This document shows positions 14,441 through 20,959 of a DNA stretch of 22,613 nt, in pieces. The number at the start of each line of letters is the position of its first letter. Within the stretch, counting starts at the first letter, position 1. Source of the stretch: JAAEQG01 sp023133475 (lineage in GTDB: Bacteria; Planctomycetota; Phycisphaerae; UBA1845). A program made the position numbers and the translations under genes. The stretch spans positions 1 through 22,613 of the forward strand of contig DAOVLE010000060.1 of assembly GCA_030631415.1 (NCBI GenBank), given 5' to 3'. The notes beneath the pieces are model-generated. The model saw only the letters and a program-made list of their open reading frames with translations. It was not told the DNA's origin and made no database searches.

Positions 14441-15784
14441 ATGTTTCGGACGTTTATCAATATCTTCAAGATCCCCGATTTGCGGAACAAGATATTGTTC
14501 ACGCTGGGGTTGCTGGCGATCTATCGCATCGGTTTTTACATAGCCATTCCCGGTGTCGACCAGGAGGCAATGTCCCAGCGTGGCGGTGGGGCGTTGGGCG
14601 GGTTGGCGGAGTATTTTGCACTTTTCACCGGCGGCAACTTGCAGCAGAGCACCATCTTTGGTTTGGGGATCATGCCGTACATATCGGCTTCGATTATCTT
14701 CCAATTGCTGGTGACGGTGGTTCCGGCGTTGGAGAAGCTGCAAAAAGAGGGCGAGTCCGGGCGGAAAAAGATCACCGAGTATACGCGCTACGCGACTGTC
14801 GGCTTATGTCTGATTCAGGCGACCATCTGGATTCAGTACCTTCGGAGCAGCGGGCTGATCTATGCCGACTTCATGACGCCCATCTACTATGTTATGGCGG
14901 TGGTGGTGCTGACCACCGGGACCGTGTTCCTGATGTGGTTGGGCGAACAGATCGACGAATACGGGATCGGCAACGGCATTTCCCTGATCATTATGGCGGG
15001 GATTGTGGCGCGGATGCCCAACGCGGTTATCGAGGTGATACGGAACTTCGACTTCGACGTTGGTGCCGCCACGAGTTCGACCATAGGCCCGTCGAAGGTT
15101 CTGTTCCTTGTTATTGCCTTCGTTACGGTGGTTGCCGGTTCGATCCTGATCACGCAGGGGCAGCGTCGGATTCCGATTCAGCAGGCGAAGCAAACCCGCG
15201 GGCGTCGGGTTTACGGTGGGCAACGTCAGTACCTGCCGTTGCGGGTCAACCACGGTGGGGTGATGCCGATCATCTTCGCCAGTTCGTTGTTGATTTTCCC
15301 CCCGATGATCTTCCAGTCGCTTAGCGGTTGGCATTTGTGGTCGGGTTGGGTTTTCATGGGCAATGCCTTTTCTCCCGGGGCGTATCTGTATAACGTCACC
15401 TATGTGGGTATGGTGTACTTCTTCGCGTATTTCTGGACCACGGTTTCGTTTCAGCCCAAAGAGATGGCCAACAACCTGCGCGATTACGGCAGCTTTATCC
15501 CGGGTCTGCGCCCGGGCAAGCGAACCGCGGATTACCTCGAGAAGGTGATGAGTCGGATCACCTATGTGGGGGCTGCGTTTCTGGCGCTGATCGCGTTGAT
15601 TCCGACTATTGTGGCTGCCTGGTTGAATATCCCGTTTTCGGTGTCGGCGTTTCTTGGCGGCACCGGGCTTCTGATTGTGGTAAGTGTTACCCTGGACCTG
15701 GTGCAGCGGATCGAGGCCAACTTGATCATGCGTAACTACGAGGGGTTCCTGGGCAACCAAGGCCCGATTCGAGGCGGGCGGTAG
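14441..15784 (+). CDS. secY: Protein translocase channel subunit SecY
   Basis: SecY forms the protein-conducting channel of the inner membrane with SecE and SecG. The 447-residue protein begins MFRTFINIFKIPDLRNKILFT with the first membrane helix at about 17-37. Ten helices are expected and many are visible, among them GLGIMPYISASIIFQLL, GTVFLMWLGEQIDEYGIGNG and GGVMPIIFASSLLIFP. The cytoplasmic loop motif GSFIPGLRPGKRTADYLEKV and the C-terminal LDLVQRIEANLIMRNYEGF are also present. The ATG at 14441 was chosen because a longer frame overlapping rplO adds an arginine-rich stretch foreign to SecY. adk, which often follows, is absent. Confidence 0.97.
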   Translation: MFRTFINIFKIPDLRNKILFTLGLLAIYRIGFYIAIPGVDQEAMSQRGGGALGGLAEYFALFTGGNLQQSTIFGLGIMPYISASIIFQLLVTVVPALEKLQKEGESGRKKITEYTRYATVGLCLIQATIWIQYLRSSGLIYADFMTPIYYVMAVVVLTTGTVFLMWLGEQIDEYGIGNGISLIIMAGIVARMPNAVIEVIRNFDFDVGAATSSTIGPSKVLFLVIAFVTVVAGSILITQGQRRIPIQQAKQTRGRRVYGGQRQYLPLRVNHGGVMPIIFASSLLIFPPMIFQSLSGWHLWSGWVFMGNAFSPGAYLYNVTYVGMVYFFAYFWTTVSFQPKEMANNLRDYGSFIPGLRPGKRTADYLEKVMSRITYVGAAFLALIALIPTIVAAWLNIPFSVSAFLGGTGLLIVVSVTLDLVQRIEANLIMRNYEGFLGNQGPIRGGR

Positions 15785-15823
15785 GCGAGGTGCCTGTCGT
15801 ATAGGCGGGAGGAGTGGTGTTGG

Positions 15824-16636
15824 ATGGCGAGCAGAGTCAGGCGGAGCACGGGAATCGTCCTGAAAAGCGCTCGCGAGATAGAGTTGATGCGGCAGGCCGG
15901 CCGGATTGTCGGGCAGGTTTTGGACCGCATGGAAGAGTTGGTCAAGCCCGGGGTGACCACGGGCGAGTTGAACGAGGTCGCGGAAAAGTTGATCTCCGAT
16001 GCGGGTGGGGTTGCCCTTTTCAAGGGAGTGCGAACCCCGCACGCCAGGATCGCTTTCCCGGCGGCATTGTGCACCAGCGTGAACGATGAGGTGGTGCACG
16101 GGATTCCCGGCGACCGTTGCCTGCGAGAAGGCGACGTGGTGAGTATTGATTGTGGCGTGCGGCTGAACGGGTACTGTGGAGACTCAGCCAGAACCTTTCC
16201 TGTCGGGCGTGTGAATGACCGCGTGGGGCACTTGTTGGACGTCACGCGACGTGTCCTGGAGTTGGCGATCTCCCGGATCAGAGAGAAGTGTCTGTGGAGT
16301 GAGATCGCCGGGGAGATGCAGGCGTTCGTCGAGGGGCACGATTTGTCGGTTGTGCGTGATTTTGTCGGCCACGGAATCGGGCGTGATATGCATGAGGACC
16401 CCAAGGTGCCCAATTACCATGACCGGGCACAGAAGAAGTCGGATTTCGTGCTTGAGAGGGGGCTGGTGCTGGCGATCGAGCCCATGGTCAACCTTGGGTC
16501 TGCTCGTGTGCAGTATGCCCGCCCGGATCATTGGGCGGTGGTTACCGAGGATGGAAGCCACTCAGCCCATTTCGAGCATACCGTGGCGGTTACCCGTGAT
16601 GGGGGCGAGATTTTGACCTGGGGTGATCGCAGGTGA
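15824..16636 (+). CDS. map: Methionine aminopeptidase, type I
   Basis: This metalloenzyme removes the initiator methionine from new proteins. All five metal ligands are visible in the 270-residue product: D109 (VSIDCG), D120 (GYCGDSART), H183 (FVGHGIG), E219 (LAIEPM) and E251 (HFEHTVAVT). H92 in VVHGIPG is also conserved. The N-terminus is only a short basic extension (ASRVRRSTGI), so this is the type Ia form. It sits between secY and rpmJ, as in many bacteria, but infA does not follow. The ATG at 15824 comes 39 bases after secY, with GGGAGGAG-like purines upstream. Confidence 0.96.
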   Translation: MASRVRRSTGIVLKSAREIELMRQAGRIVGQVLDRMEELVKPGVTTGELNEVAEKLISDAGGVALFKGVRTPHARIAFPAALCTSVNDEVVHGIPGDRCLREGDVVSIDCGVRLNGYCGDSARTFPVGRVNDRVGHLLDVTRRVLELAISRIREKCLWSEIAGEMQAFVEGHDLSVVRDFVGHGIGRDMHEDPKVPNYHDRAQKKSDFVLERGLVLAIEPMVNLGSARVQYARPDHWAVVTEDGSHSAHFEHTVAVTRDGGEILTWGDRR

Positions 16637-16672
16637 ATGTTGCCGGGCTTTCGTCCCGGTGGAGGTGGTCTG

Positions 16673-16789
16673 ATGAAAGTGCGAGCCAGTGTCAGGCGAA
16701 TATGCGAGAATTGCAAAATTGTGAAGCGCAAGGGCGTGGTGCGGGTGATTTGCTCGACGAATCCGCGTCATAAGCAGCGTCAAGGGTAA
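16673..16789 (+). CDS. rpmJ: Large ribosomal subunit protein L36
   Basis: L36 is a zinc-ribbon protein near the base of the L7/L12 stalk. The 38-residue product MKVRASVRRICENCKIVKRK... ends in NPRHKQRQG. The zinc ligands C11, C14, C27 and H33 are intact, so this is the zinc-dependent form. GGAGG lies about eight bases before the ATG. A five-base-pair hairpin (CCGGG 16643-16647 / CCCGG 16655-16659) sits just upstream of that ribosome binding site. It is followed by rpsM after 12 bases. Confidence 0.97.
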   Translation: MKVRASVRRICENCKIVKRKGVVRVICSTNPRHKQRQG

Positions 16790-16801
16790 AGGAGACTTCC
16801 A

Positions 16802-17191
16802 GTGCCCCGTATCGTAGGTGTCGATATTCCGAACGATAAACCTGTGTGGATTGCGCTCCGGTACATTTACGGGGTTGGCCCGCATATTGCGGAACAGGTG
16901 CTCAAAGAAGCGAACATCGAACCGCACACCAAGGCGAAGGACCTGACCGAGGATGAGCTGTCCCGGTTGGCGGATTTGATCCAGAGGAACTATCAGGTCG
17001 AGGGTGAGCTTCGGCGGATGGTTCAATCGAACATTACGCGGTTGCGTGACATTGCGTGCTATCGTGGCCTGCGTCATCGGCGCGGTCTGCCGGTGCGAGG
17101 CCAGCGGACGCGGACCAACGCACGCACCCGCAAGGGCCCCAAAAAGACCGTTGCCGGGAAGAAGGGCGTGAAGGAGATGCATCGTGGCTAA
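16802..17191 (+). CDS. rpsM: Small ribosomal subunit protein S13
   Basis: S13 contacts the P-site tRNA and forms bridges to the 50S subunit from the 30S head. The 129-residue protein starts at GTG with MPRIVGVDIPNDKPVWIALRY, contains the helix-two-turn-helix YGVGPHIAEQVLKEANIEP, and ends GLPVRGQRTRTNARTRKGP followed by a basic tail. GGAG lies seven bases before the start. Its last eight bases overlap rpsK, so the pair is translationally coupled. Confidence 0.97.
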   Translation: MPRIVGVDIPNDKPVWIALRYIYGVGPHIAEQVLKEANIEPHTKAKDLTEDELSRLADLIQRNYQVEGELRRMVQSNITRLRDIACYRGLRHRRGLPVRGQRTRTNARTRKGPKKTVAGKKGVKEMHRG

Positions 17192-17570
17192 AAGAAGCGG
17201 GGGCAAGCGTAAGGCCCGGCGAAATGTGGCCCGTGGTATCGCCTTTATCAAGGCGACGTTCAACAACACCATTGTGACCATCACCGACGCCGGTGGCGAG
17301 GTGCTGTGCTGGTCCTCGGCGGGCACGGTGGGCTTTAAGGGCACGCGGAAGAGCACCCCGTTTGCAGCCCAGCGAGCCGGTGAGCAAGCCGGTTCGGCGG
17401 CACGGAAGTTCGGCATGCGCGAGGTCGAGGTTCGCGTCAAAGGCCCCGGGTCCGGGCGTGAGTCGGCCATAACCGCTCTTCAGGCGGCGGGGCTGCGTAT
17501 TCAGTCGATCGAGGACATTACGCCGATTCCGCACAACGGATGTCGCCCAGCCAAGCGGCGACGAGTGTAG
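17184..17570 (+). CDS. rpsK: Small ribosomal subunit protein S11
   Basis: S11 lies on the 30S platform beside S18 and helps shape the E site. The 128-residue product has IAFIKATFNNTIVTITDAGG, SSAGTVGFKGTRKSTPFAAQ, VKGPGSGRESAITALQAAGL and the C-terminal TPIPHNGCRPAKRRRV. It starts at GTG inside the end of rpsM, with a perfect AAGGAG seven bases upstream. N-terminal basic residues (AKRSGGKRKARR) are normal for the family. Confidence 0.97.
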   Translation: MAKRSGGKRKARRNVARGIAFIKATFNNTIVTITDAGGEVLCWSSAGTVGFKGTRKSTPFAAQRAGEQAGSAARKFGMREVEVRVKGPGSGRESAITALQAAGLRIQSIEDITPIPHNGCRPAKRRRV

Positions 17571-17638
17571 GGAATTTGCGTTGGGGCGGATAAATCACCG
17601 CAGGTTGAGACAGTAGTCGATTAGCAGGGCGACGAACC

Positions 17639-18271
17639 ATGGGACGATACATCGGAGCAGTTTGCCGGCTCTGCCGGCGTGAAGGCGTGAAGTTGATGCT
17701 CAAGGGGGTTCGGTGCGAGACCGCCAAGTGCGCGATGGAGCGTTCGTGGCGTAGCTCACCTCCGGGTCAACATACGTGGCGCCGCCGCAAGGCGAGCACC
17801 TACGGTATCCGCCTGCGCGAGAAGCAGAAAGTGAAGCGCTACTACGGCGTTCTGGAGCAGCAGTTTATCCGTTATTTCCGGATGGCTGAGCGAGCCAGAG
17901 GCAATACCGGCGATGAACTGCTCATTGTGCTCGAGCGGCGTTTTGACAACGTGGTTTACAAGTTGGGCTTCGCCCCGTCGCGGCGGGCGGCGCGCAGCAC
18001 CATCGTTCATGGGCACTTGCAGGTTAACGGGCGGCGGGTTGACCGTCCCGGATATCTGGTCAAGCCTGGGGACAAAATTAAGGTGCGCCCTGCGGAGCGA
18101 AGCCAGAAACTGGTTCGCTCGGCGGTAGGGGATGGTGGCGGCCCGGCTGTTCAGTCGTGGCTTGATCTGGACTCCGGCACGCTGGAAGGGGTGGTCAACG
18201 CCTTGCCCAGCGTCGAGGAAGTCCAGATTCCGGTTGAAACGCAGTACATCGTGGAGATGTGCAGTCGTTAA
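17639..18271 (+). CDS. rpsD: Small ribosomal subunit protein S4, zinc-binding form
   Basis: S4 starts assembly of the 30S body and in E. coli represses the alpha operon. The 210-residue protein has an intact N-terminal zinc knuckle (C9, C12, C26, C31) and the S4 RNA-binding domain, ERRFDNVVYKLGFAPSRRAARSTIVHGHLQVNGRRVDRPGYLV in pieces. The C-terminus ends with LPSVEEVQIPVETQYIVEMCSR. It lies 68 bases after rpsK and 85 bases before rpoA, where a leader hairpin is seen. Confidence 0.96.
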   Translation: MGRYIGAVCRLCRREGVKLMLKGVRCETAKCAMERSWRSSPPGQHTWRRRKASTYGIRLREKQKVKRYYGVLEQQFIRYFRMAERARGNTGDELLIVLERRFDNVVYKLGFAPSRRAARSTIVHGHLQVNGRRVDRPGYLVKPGDKIKVRPAERSQKLVRSAVGDGGGPAVQSWLDLDSGTLEGVVNALPSVEEVQIPVETQYIVEMCSR

Positions 18272-18291
18272 ACCGGGTGTGCTGTTGCATT

Positions 18292-18319
18292 GGGGGGGGG
18301 CCTGTTTGGGCAGGTCCCC
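18292..18319 (+). promoter_or_regulatory. Nine-G tract and hairpin in the rpoA leader
   Basis: A run of nine G (18292-18300) forms the left side of a hairpin, GGGGGCCTG (18296-18304) / CAGGTCCCC (18311-18319), nine pairs including one G-T wobble, with a TTTGGG loop. It lies 38 bases before the rpoA start and has no T-run. It might be an RNA processing or translational control element. The G-tract itself is open to slippage. Confidence 0.5.
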
Positions 18320-18356
18320 GTGTCACGAGATTGGACGCTGCTAGGAGAAGAGGCCA

Positions 18357-19448
18357 ATGCCTATCAGATGGCGCGGGTTGGAACTGCCAAGCCAGGTCGA
18401 GCTGGATTCAAGTGTCAGCACGGACCGGTACGGTCGATTCATCATCGAACCGTTTGAACGTGGTTTTGGGATCACCATAGGGAACTCGTTGCGTCGGGTG
18501 TTGCTGTCCAGCCTGGAAGGTGGGGCGGTGACCACGGTCAAGATCGCAGGGGTTTCCCATGAGTTCAGCACCATTCCGGGCGTCCTTGAGGATGTCACCG
18601 ACATCATCCTGAATGTCAAGAGCCTGGTCGTTGGTCTGGACAGTGATACGCCCAAAACCATGACAGTATCGCGTAATTCCAAGGGTGAGGTTCGTGCCTC
18701 GGATGTGGTGGCGGACCCGGCGATCACCATTGTGAATCAGGATCAGTTGTTGGCGACGCTGACCGAAGATGTCGAGTTCCGTATGGACATGATCCTGCGC
18801 ACCGGTCGCGGTTACGCAACTGCGGAGGAGAACGCGGCTGCGGAGCAGGAAATCGGCGTTATTCCCATCGAGTCGGTCTTCTCCCCGGTGGAGCGGGTGC
18901 GCTACAAGACCGAAGAGACGCGGGTGGGTCAGCAGACCAACTACGATCGGTTGATTCTGGAAGTTTGGACCAAGGGCACGGTCAATCCGGAAGACGCCGT
19001 GGTTGAAGCATCCAAGATTCTGCGGAAACACCTGAACCCATTCGTGCAGTACCATGAGTTGGGTCAGGAATTGGTGGTGGAGCCGCCGGAGGTTTTGCCG
19101 GTCAAGCCGGCTCACGTGGCGGAGATAGAAGCCAAGCTTGCCCGCCCCGTTGCGGACCTGGAGTTGTCGGTTCGGGCCGGCAACTGCCTGGAGGCGGCCC
19201 GGGTTCGGACTGTCGGCGAGTTGGTCCGGAAAACCGAAGCCGAACTGCTCCGCGTGCGCAGCTTCGGTCGGACCTCGTTACGCGAGGTGCGCCGCAAGTT
19301 GTCTGATTGGGGTCTGACGTTGGGGATGACTGGTGTTGAAGATGGGGAAATCGGGGCGATGTCGGCACCTGCCCCGGTGGAAGATACGGCTGACGATATT
19401 GAGGTTCGCCAACAGTTTGGGAACATAAACTTTCAGAGTGTTGAATAG
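18357..19448 (+). CDS. rpoA: RNA polymerase alpha subunit
   Basis: Alpha forms the dimer on which RNA polymerase assembles, and its C-terminal domain binds UP elements and activators. In the 363-residue product the dimerisation motif GNSLRRVLLSSLEG begins at 42, and LRTGRGYATAEEN and FSPVERVRYKTEETRVGQ follow. The C-terminal domain keeps the DNA-contact arginine (R273 in LSVRAGNCLEAA) and the helix SFGRTSLREVRRKL. After the domain there is an acidic tail of about 35 residues (ending QQFGNINFQSVE) that E. coli alpha lacks. AGGAGAAGAGG lies before the ATG. Confidence 0.97.
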   Translation: MPIRWRGLELPSQVELDSSVSTDRYGRFIIEPFERGFGITIGNSLRRVLLSSLEGGAVTTVKIAGVSHEFSTIPGVLEDVTDIILNVKSLVVGLDSDTPKTMTVSRNSKGEVRASDVVADPAITIVNQDQLLATLTEDVEFRMDMILRTGRGYATAEENAAAEQEIGVIPIESVFSPVERVRYKTEETRVGQQTNYDRLILEVWTKGTVNPEDAVVEASKILRKHLNPFVQYHELGQELVVEPPEVLPVKPAHVAEIEAKLARPVADLELSVRAGNCLEAARVRTVGELVRKTEAELLRVRSFGRTSLREVRRKLSDWGLTLGMTGVEDGEIGAMSAPAPVEDTADDIEVRQQFGNINFQSVE

Positions 19449-19511
19449 AGGGTTGTCAGGTCGTGCGTTTCCCGTGCGAACACAGCCTTTGGTGGATATA
19501 GGTAGAATATC

Positions 19512-20234
19512 ATGCGACACCGCGTAGCGCATCGAAAGCTGAACCGCACGTCATCTCATCGGCGGGCGTTGAGACGGAACATGGCTCAAAGTCTCTTTGA
19601 GCACGGGCAAATTCGCACGACGTTGGAGAAGGCGCGTAATCTTAAGCCGTTTGCGGAGCGGTTGATCACGTTGGCCTTAAAGGCTGCCAAAGGCCCGACG
19701 GTATCGGTGCGTTTGTCGGCGCGGCGTCAGTTGCACAAGCATCTGGGCGATCGGGCGATTATCCCCGCCGACCATCGGGAGGAGTATGGGCTGCTGTCTG
19801 ATGCGAAGCGGGAGCGGGTCTTGCGTTCGCCCAGCGGTCGCCGGCATCGTGCAGGGGCTCCGAAGGGTCGTTTATCCTTTACCGCCGAATCGGTTACGCA
19901 TCGTCTGATCGAGACCATTGCCCCGCGTTATCAGGATCGTAAGGGCGGTTATACCCGGTTGATTCGCCTGGCTGACCGCCGCGTGGGGGATCATGCCCCG
20001 TTGGCGGTGGTGCAGCTTGTTGGCGATGAGGAGTCTCCGGGCAGCATCACCAAGCCGCGGAAGACGTGGCGGCGGCGGAAGGCGGATGCCCGTTACGCAT
20101 TTGCGGTCAAGGCGGCGAAGGGCAGTGCTCCTGCCGGAGGCAAGAAACCGGCGCCGCAGGCGCAGGTGGACACTACGCCGCAGAGCGATGCCAAACCAGC
20201 CCAGGACAACGCCGAGCAGCGCGCGGAAGAGTAG
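19512..20234 (+). CDS. rplQ: Large ribosomal subunit protein L17, enlarged
   Basis: L17 lies near the tunnel exit on the solvent side of the 50S subunit. The N-terminal MRHRVAHRKLNRTSSHRRAL and the later RKGGYTRLIRLADRRVGDHAP (145-163) identify it. At 240 residues it is about twice the usual 120. About 45 residues are inserted at roughly 80-125 (IIPADHREEYGLLSDAKRER and a basic GRRHRAGAPKGR part), and a low-complexity tail rich in K, A, P and Q follows from about 178. Both additions keep the frame and look encoded on purpose, not as a read-through. It follows rpoA by 63 bases. Confidence 0.95.
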   Translation: MRHRVAHRKLNRTSSHRRALRRNMAQSLFEHGQIRTTLEKARNLKPFAERLITLALKAAKGPTVSVRLSARRQLHKHLGDRAIIPADHREEYGLLSDAKRERVLRSPSGRRHRAGAPKGRLSFTAESVTHRLIETIAPRYQDRKGGYTRLIRLADRRVGDHAPLAVVQLVGDEESPGSITKPRKTWRRRKADARYAFAVKAAKGSAPAGGKKPAPQAQVDTTPQSDAKPAQDNAEQRAEE

Positions 20235-20254
20235 TCAGTCGGGACGGGTAGTGG

Positions 20255-20677
20255 ATGTCTGCGGGCGATTGCATTTTTTGTAGGATTGTGGCAGGCGAGA
20301 TACCGGCGCGTAAGGTATTTGAGGACGCGGTGTGCATGGCTTTTCTGGACGTTGCCCCTCTTGCCCCGGGGCATTGTCTGGTGGTCCCCAAGGGGCATTT
20401 CGGCAGTTTTGACCAGATGCCCGCGGACATAGCCGGGGCGATGTTGAGTCGGCTTCCCATGCTTGGCAAGGCAGTTCAGTCCGCCACCGGGTCTACGGGC
20501 TTTAATGTTCTACTGAATAACGGCAAGGTGGCCGGCCAGGAAGTCATGCACGTGCATGTTCACGTTATCCCCCGCAAAGAGGGTGACGGGTTGGGCTATA
20601 GATGGCATCCCCAGTCGCTGGACGATGCGACGGCTGATTCTCTTCGCAGCCGCATCGCCGATGGGCTGGATGGCTGA
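20255..20677 (+). CDS. HIT-family nucleotide hydrolase (HinT-like)
   Basis: HIT proteins cleave nucleoside phosphoramidates or dinucleoside polyphosphates using a histidine triad. The 140-residue protein begins with CIFCRIVAGEIPARKVFED, where C6 and C9 fit the zinc-binding pair of the HinT/PKCI-like group. The substrate-site NVLLNNGKVAGQEV stretch is followed by the triad H99-V-H101-V-H103. It begins 20 bases after rplQ and is likely on the same transcript. The cellular substrate cannot be predicted. This linkage to the ribosomal block is not usual in model bacteria. Confidence 0.92.
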   Translation: MSAGDCIFCRIVAGEIPARKVFEDAVCMAFLDVAPLAPGHCLVVPKGHFGSFDQMPADIAGAMLSRLPMLGKAVQSATGSTGFNVLLNNGKVAGQEVMHVHVHVIPRKEGDGLGYRWHPQSLDDATADSLRSRIADGLDG

Positions 20678-20704
20678 CATGAGCATCCCCCGGGCAGAGA
20701 GAGG

Positions 20705-20720
20705 AATTGAGAATTGAGAA
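20705..20720. repeat. Heptanucleotide tandem repeat (AATTGAG)2+
   Basis: Two perfect AATTGAG units are followed by a partial AATG. It is the same unit as at 1728-1741 and again stands shortly before a GGCGGGT palindrome pair. Confidence 0.8.
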
Positions 20721-20761
20721 TGTCGCCTGGGTGGTGTTTTCTTGAATCTCCAACTTTCAGT

Positions 20762-20820
20762 TGTAGGGCGGGTTTTACCCGCCTTCGTGGTATGGAACGG
20801 CGGGTGGAACCCGCCCTACA
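20762..20820. repeat. Paired GGCGGGT palindrome, copy 2
   Basis: The left arm TGTAGGGCGGGTTTTACC...(20762-20783) and the inverted right arm CGGCGGGTGGAACC...(20798-20820, ending CCCTACA) mirror the copy at 1751-1806. The right arms are identical from CGGCGGGTGGAACC to CCTACA; the left arms and the spacer differ slightly. Confidence 0.88.
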
Positions 20821-20825
20821 TCTGG

Positions 20826-20882
20826 GGGACACGATTTGCGTCAGGCATTTGCGTCCCCCACCGCTAAAGCGGTGGGCCACCC
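20826..20882. repeat. 58-base dispersed repeat with hairpin, copy 2
   Basis: It matches the copy at 1496-1553 across nearly its full length, including TGCGTCAGGCATTTGCGTCC and the perfect hairpin CCACCGCTAAAGCGGTGG. The differences are a few substitutions and shifts in the left G-rich part. Same orientation as copy 1. Confidence 0.88.
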
Positions 20883-20885
20883 GTC

Positions 20886-20906
20886 CTGATAGCTGATAGC
20901 TGATAG
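20886..20906. repeat. Heptanucleotide tandem repeat (CTGATAG)3
   Basis: Three perfect CTGATAG units are present, the same unit and orientation as the tract at 4361-4388. A CTTTTTG sequence follows, echoing the T-rich end of the 4361 tract, although no clear terminator stem can be drawn. Confidence 0.88.
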
Positions 20907-20959
20907 CTTTTTGAATCCAGCCATGGCGCGGATTGGCTGGTGACATCGAGAGGTGTCGT

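Larger units (their letters stand above)
20678..20959. other. Gene-free repeat cluster between the HIT and glycosyltransferase genes
   Basis: No gene is supported in these 282 bases. In order they hold an AATTGAG heptad repeat, a GGCGGGT palindrome pair, the 58-base hairpin repeat and a CTGATAG heptad repeat that runs into TTTTTG. All four families also occur between purD and rpsJ. A terminator for the long operon is expected here; none with a strong stem plus T-run is evident. Confidence 0.7.

Noticed and set aside
13279..16099. Long open frames on the minus strand opposite rpsE, rplO and secY (over 400 codons each)
   Set aside because: They lie fully antisense to conserved genes, have no recognisable domain and arise from the high GC third positions of the real genes.
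20762..20820. GGCGGGT palindrome pair as the terminator of the ribosomal operon
   Set aside because: No T-run follows and the same element occurs in the purD-fusA divergent gap, where no terminator is needed.
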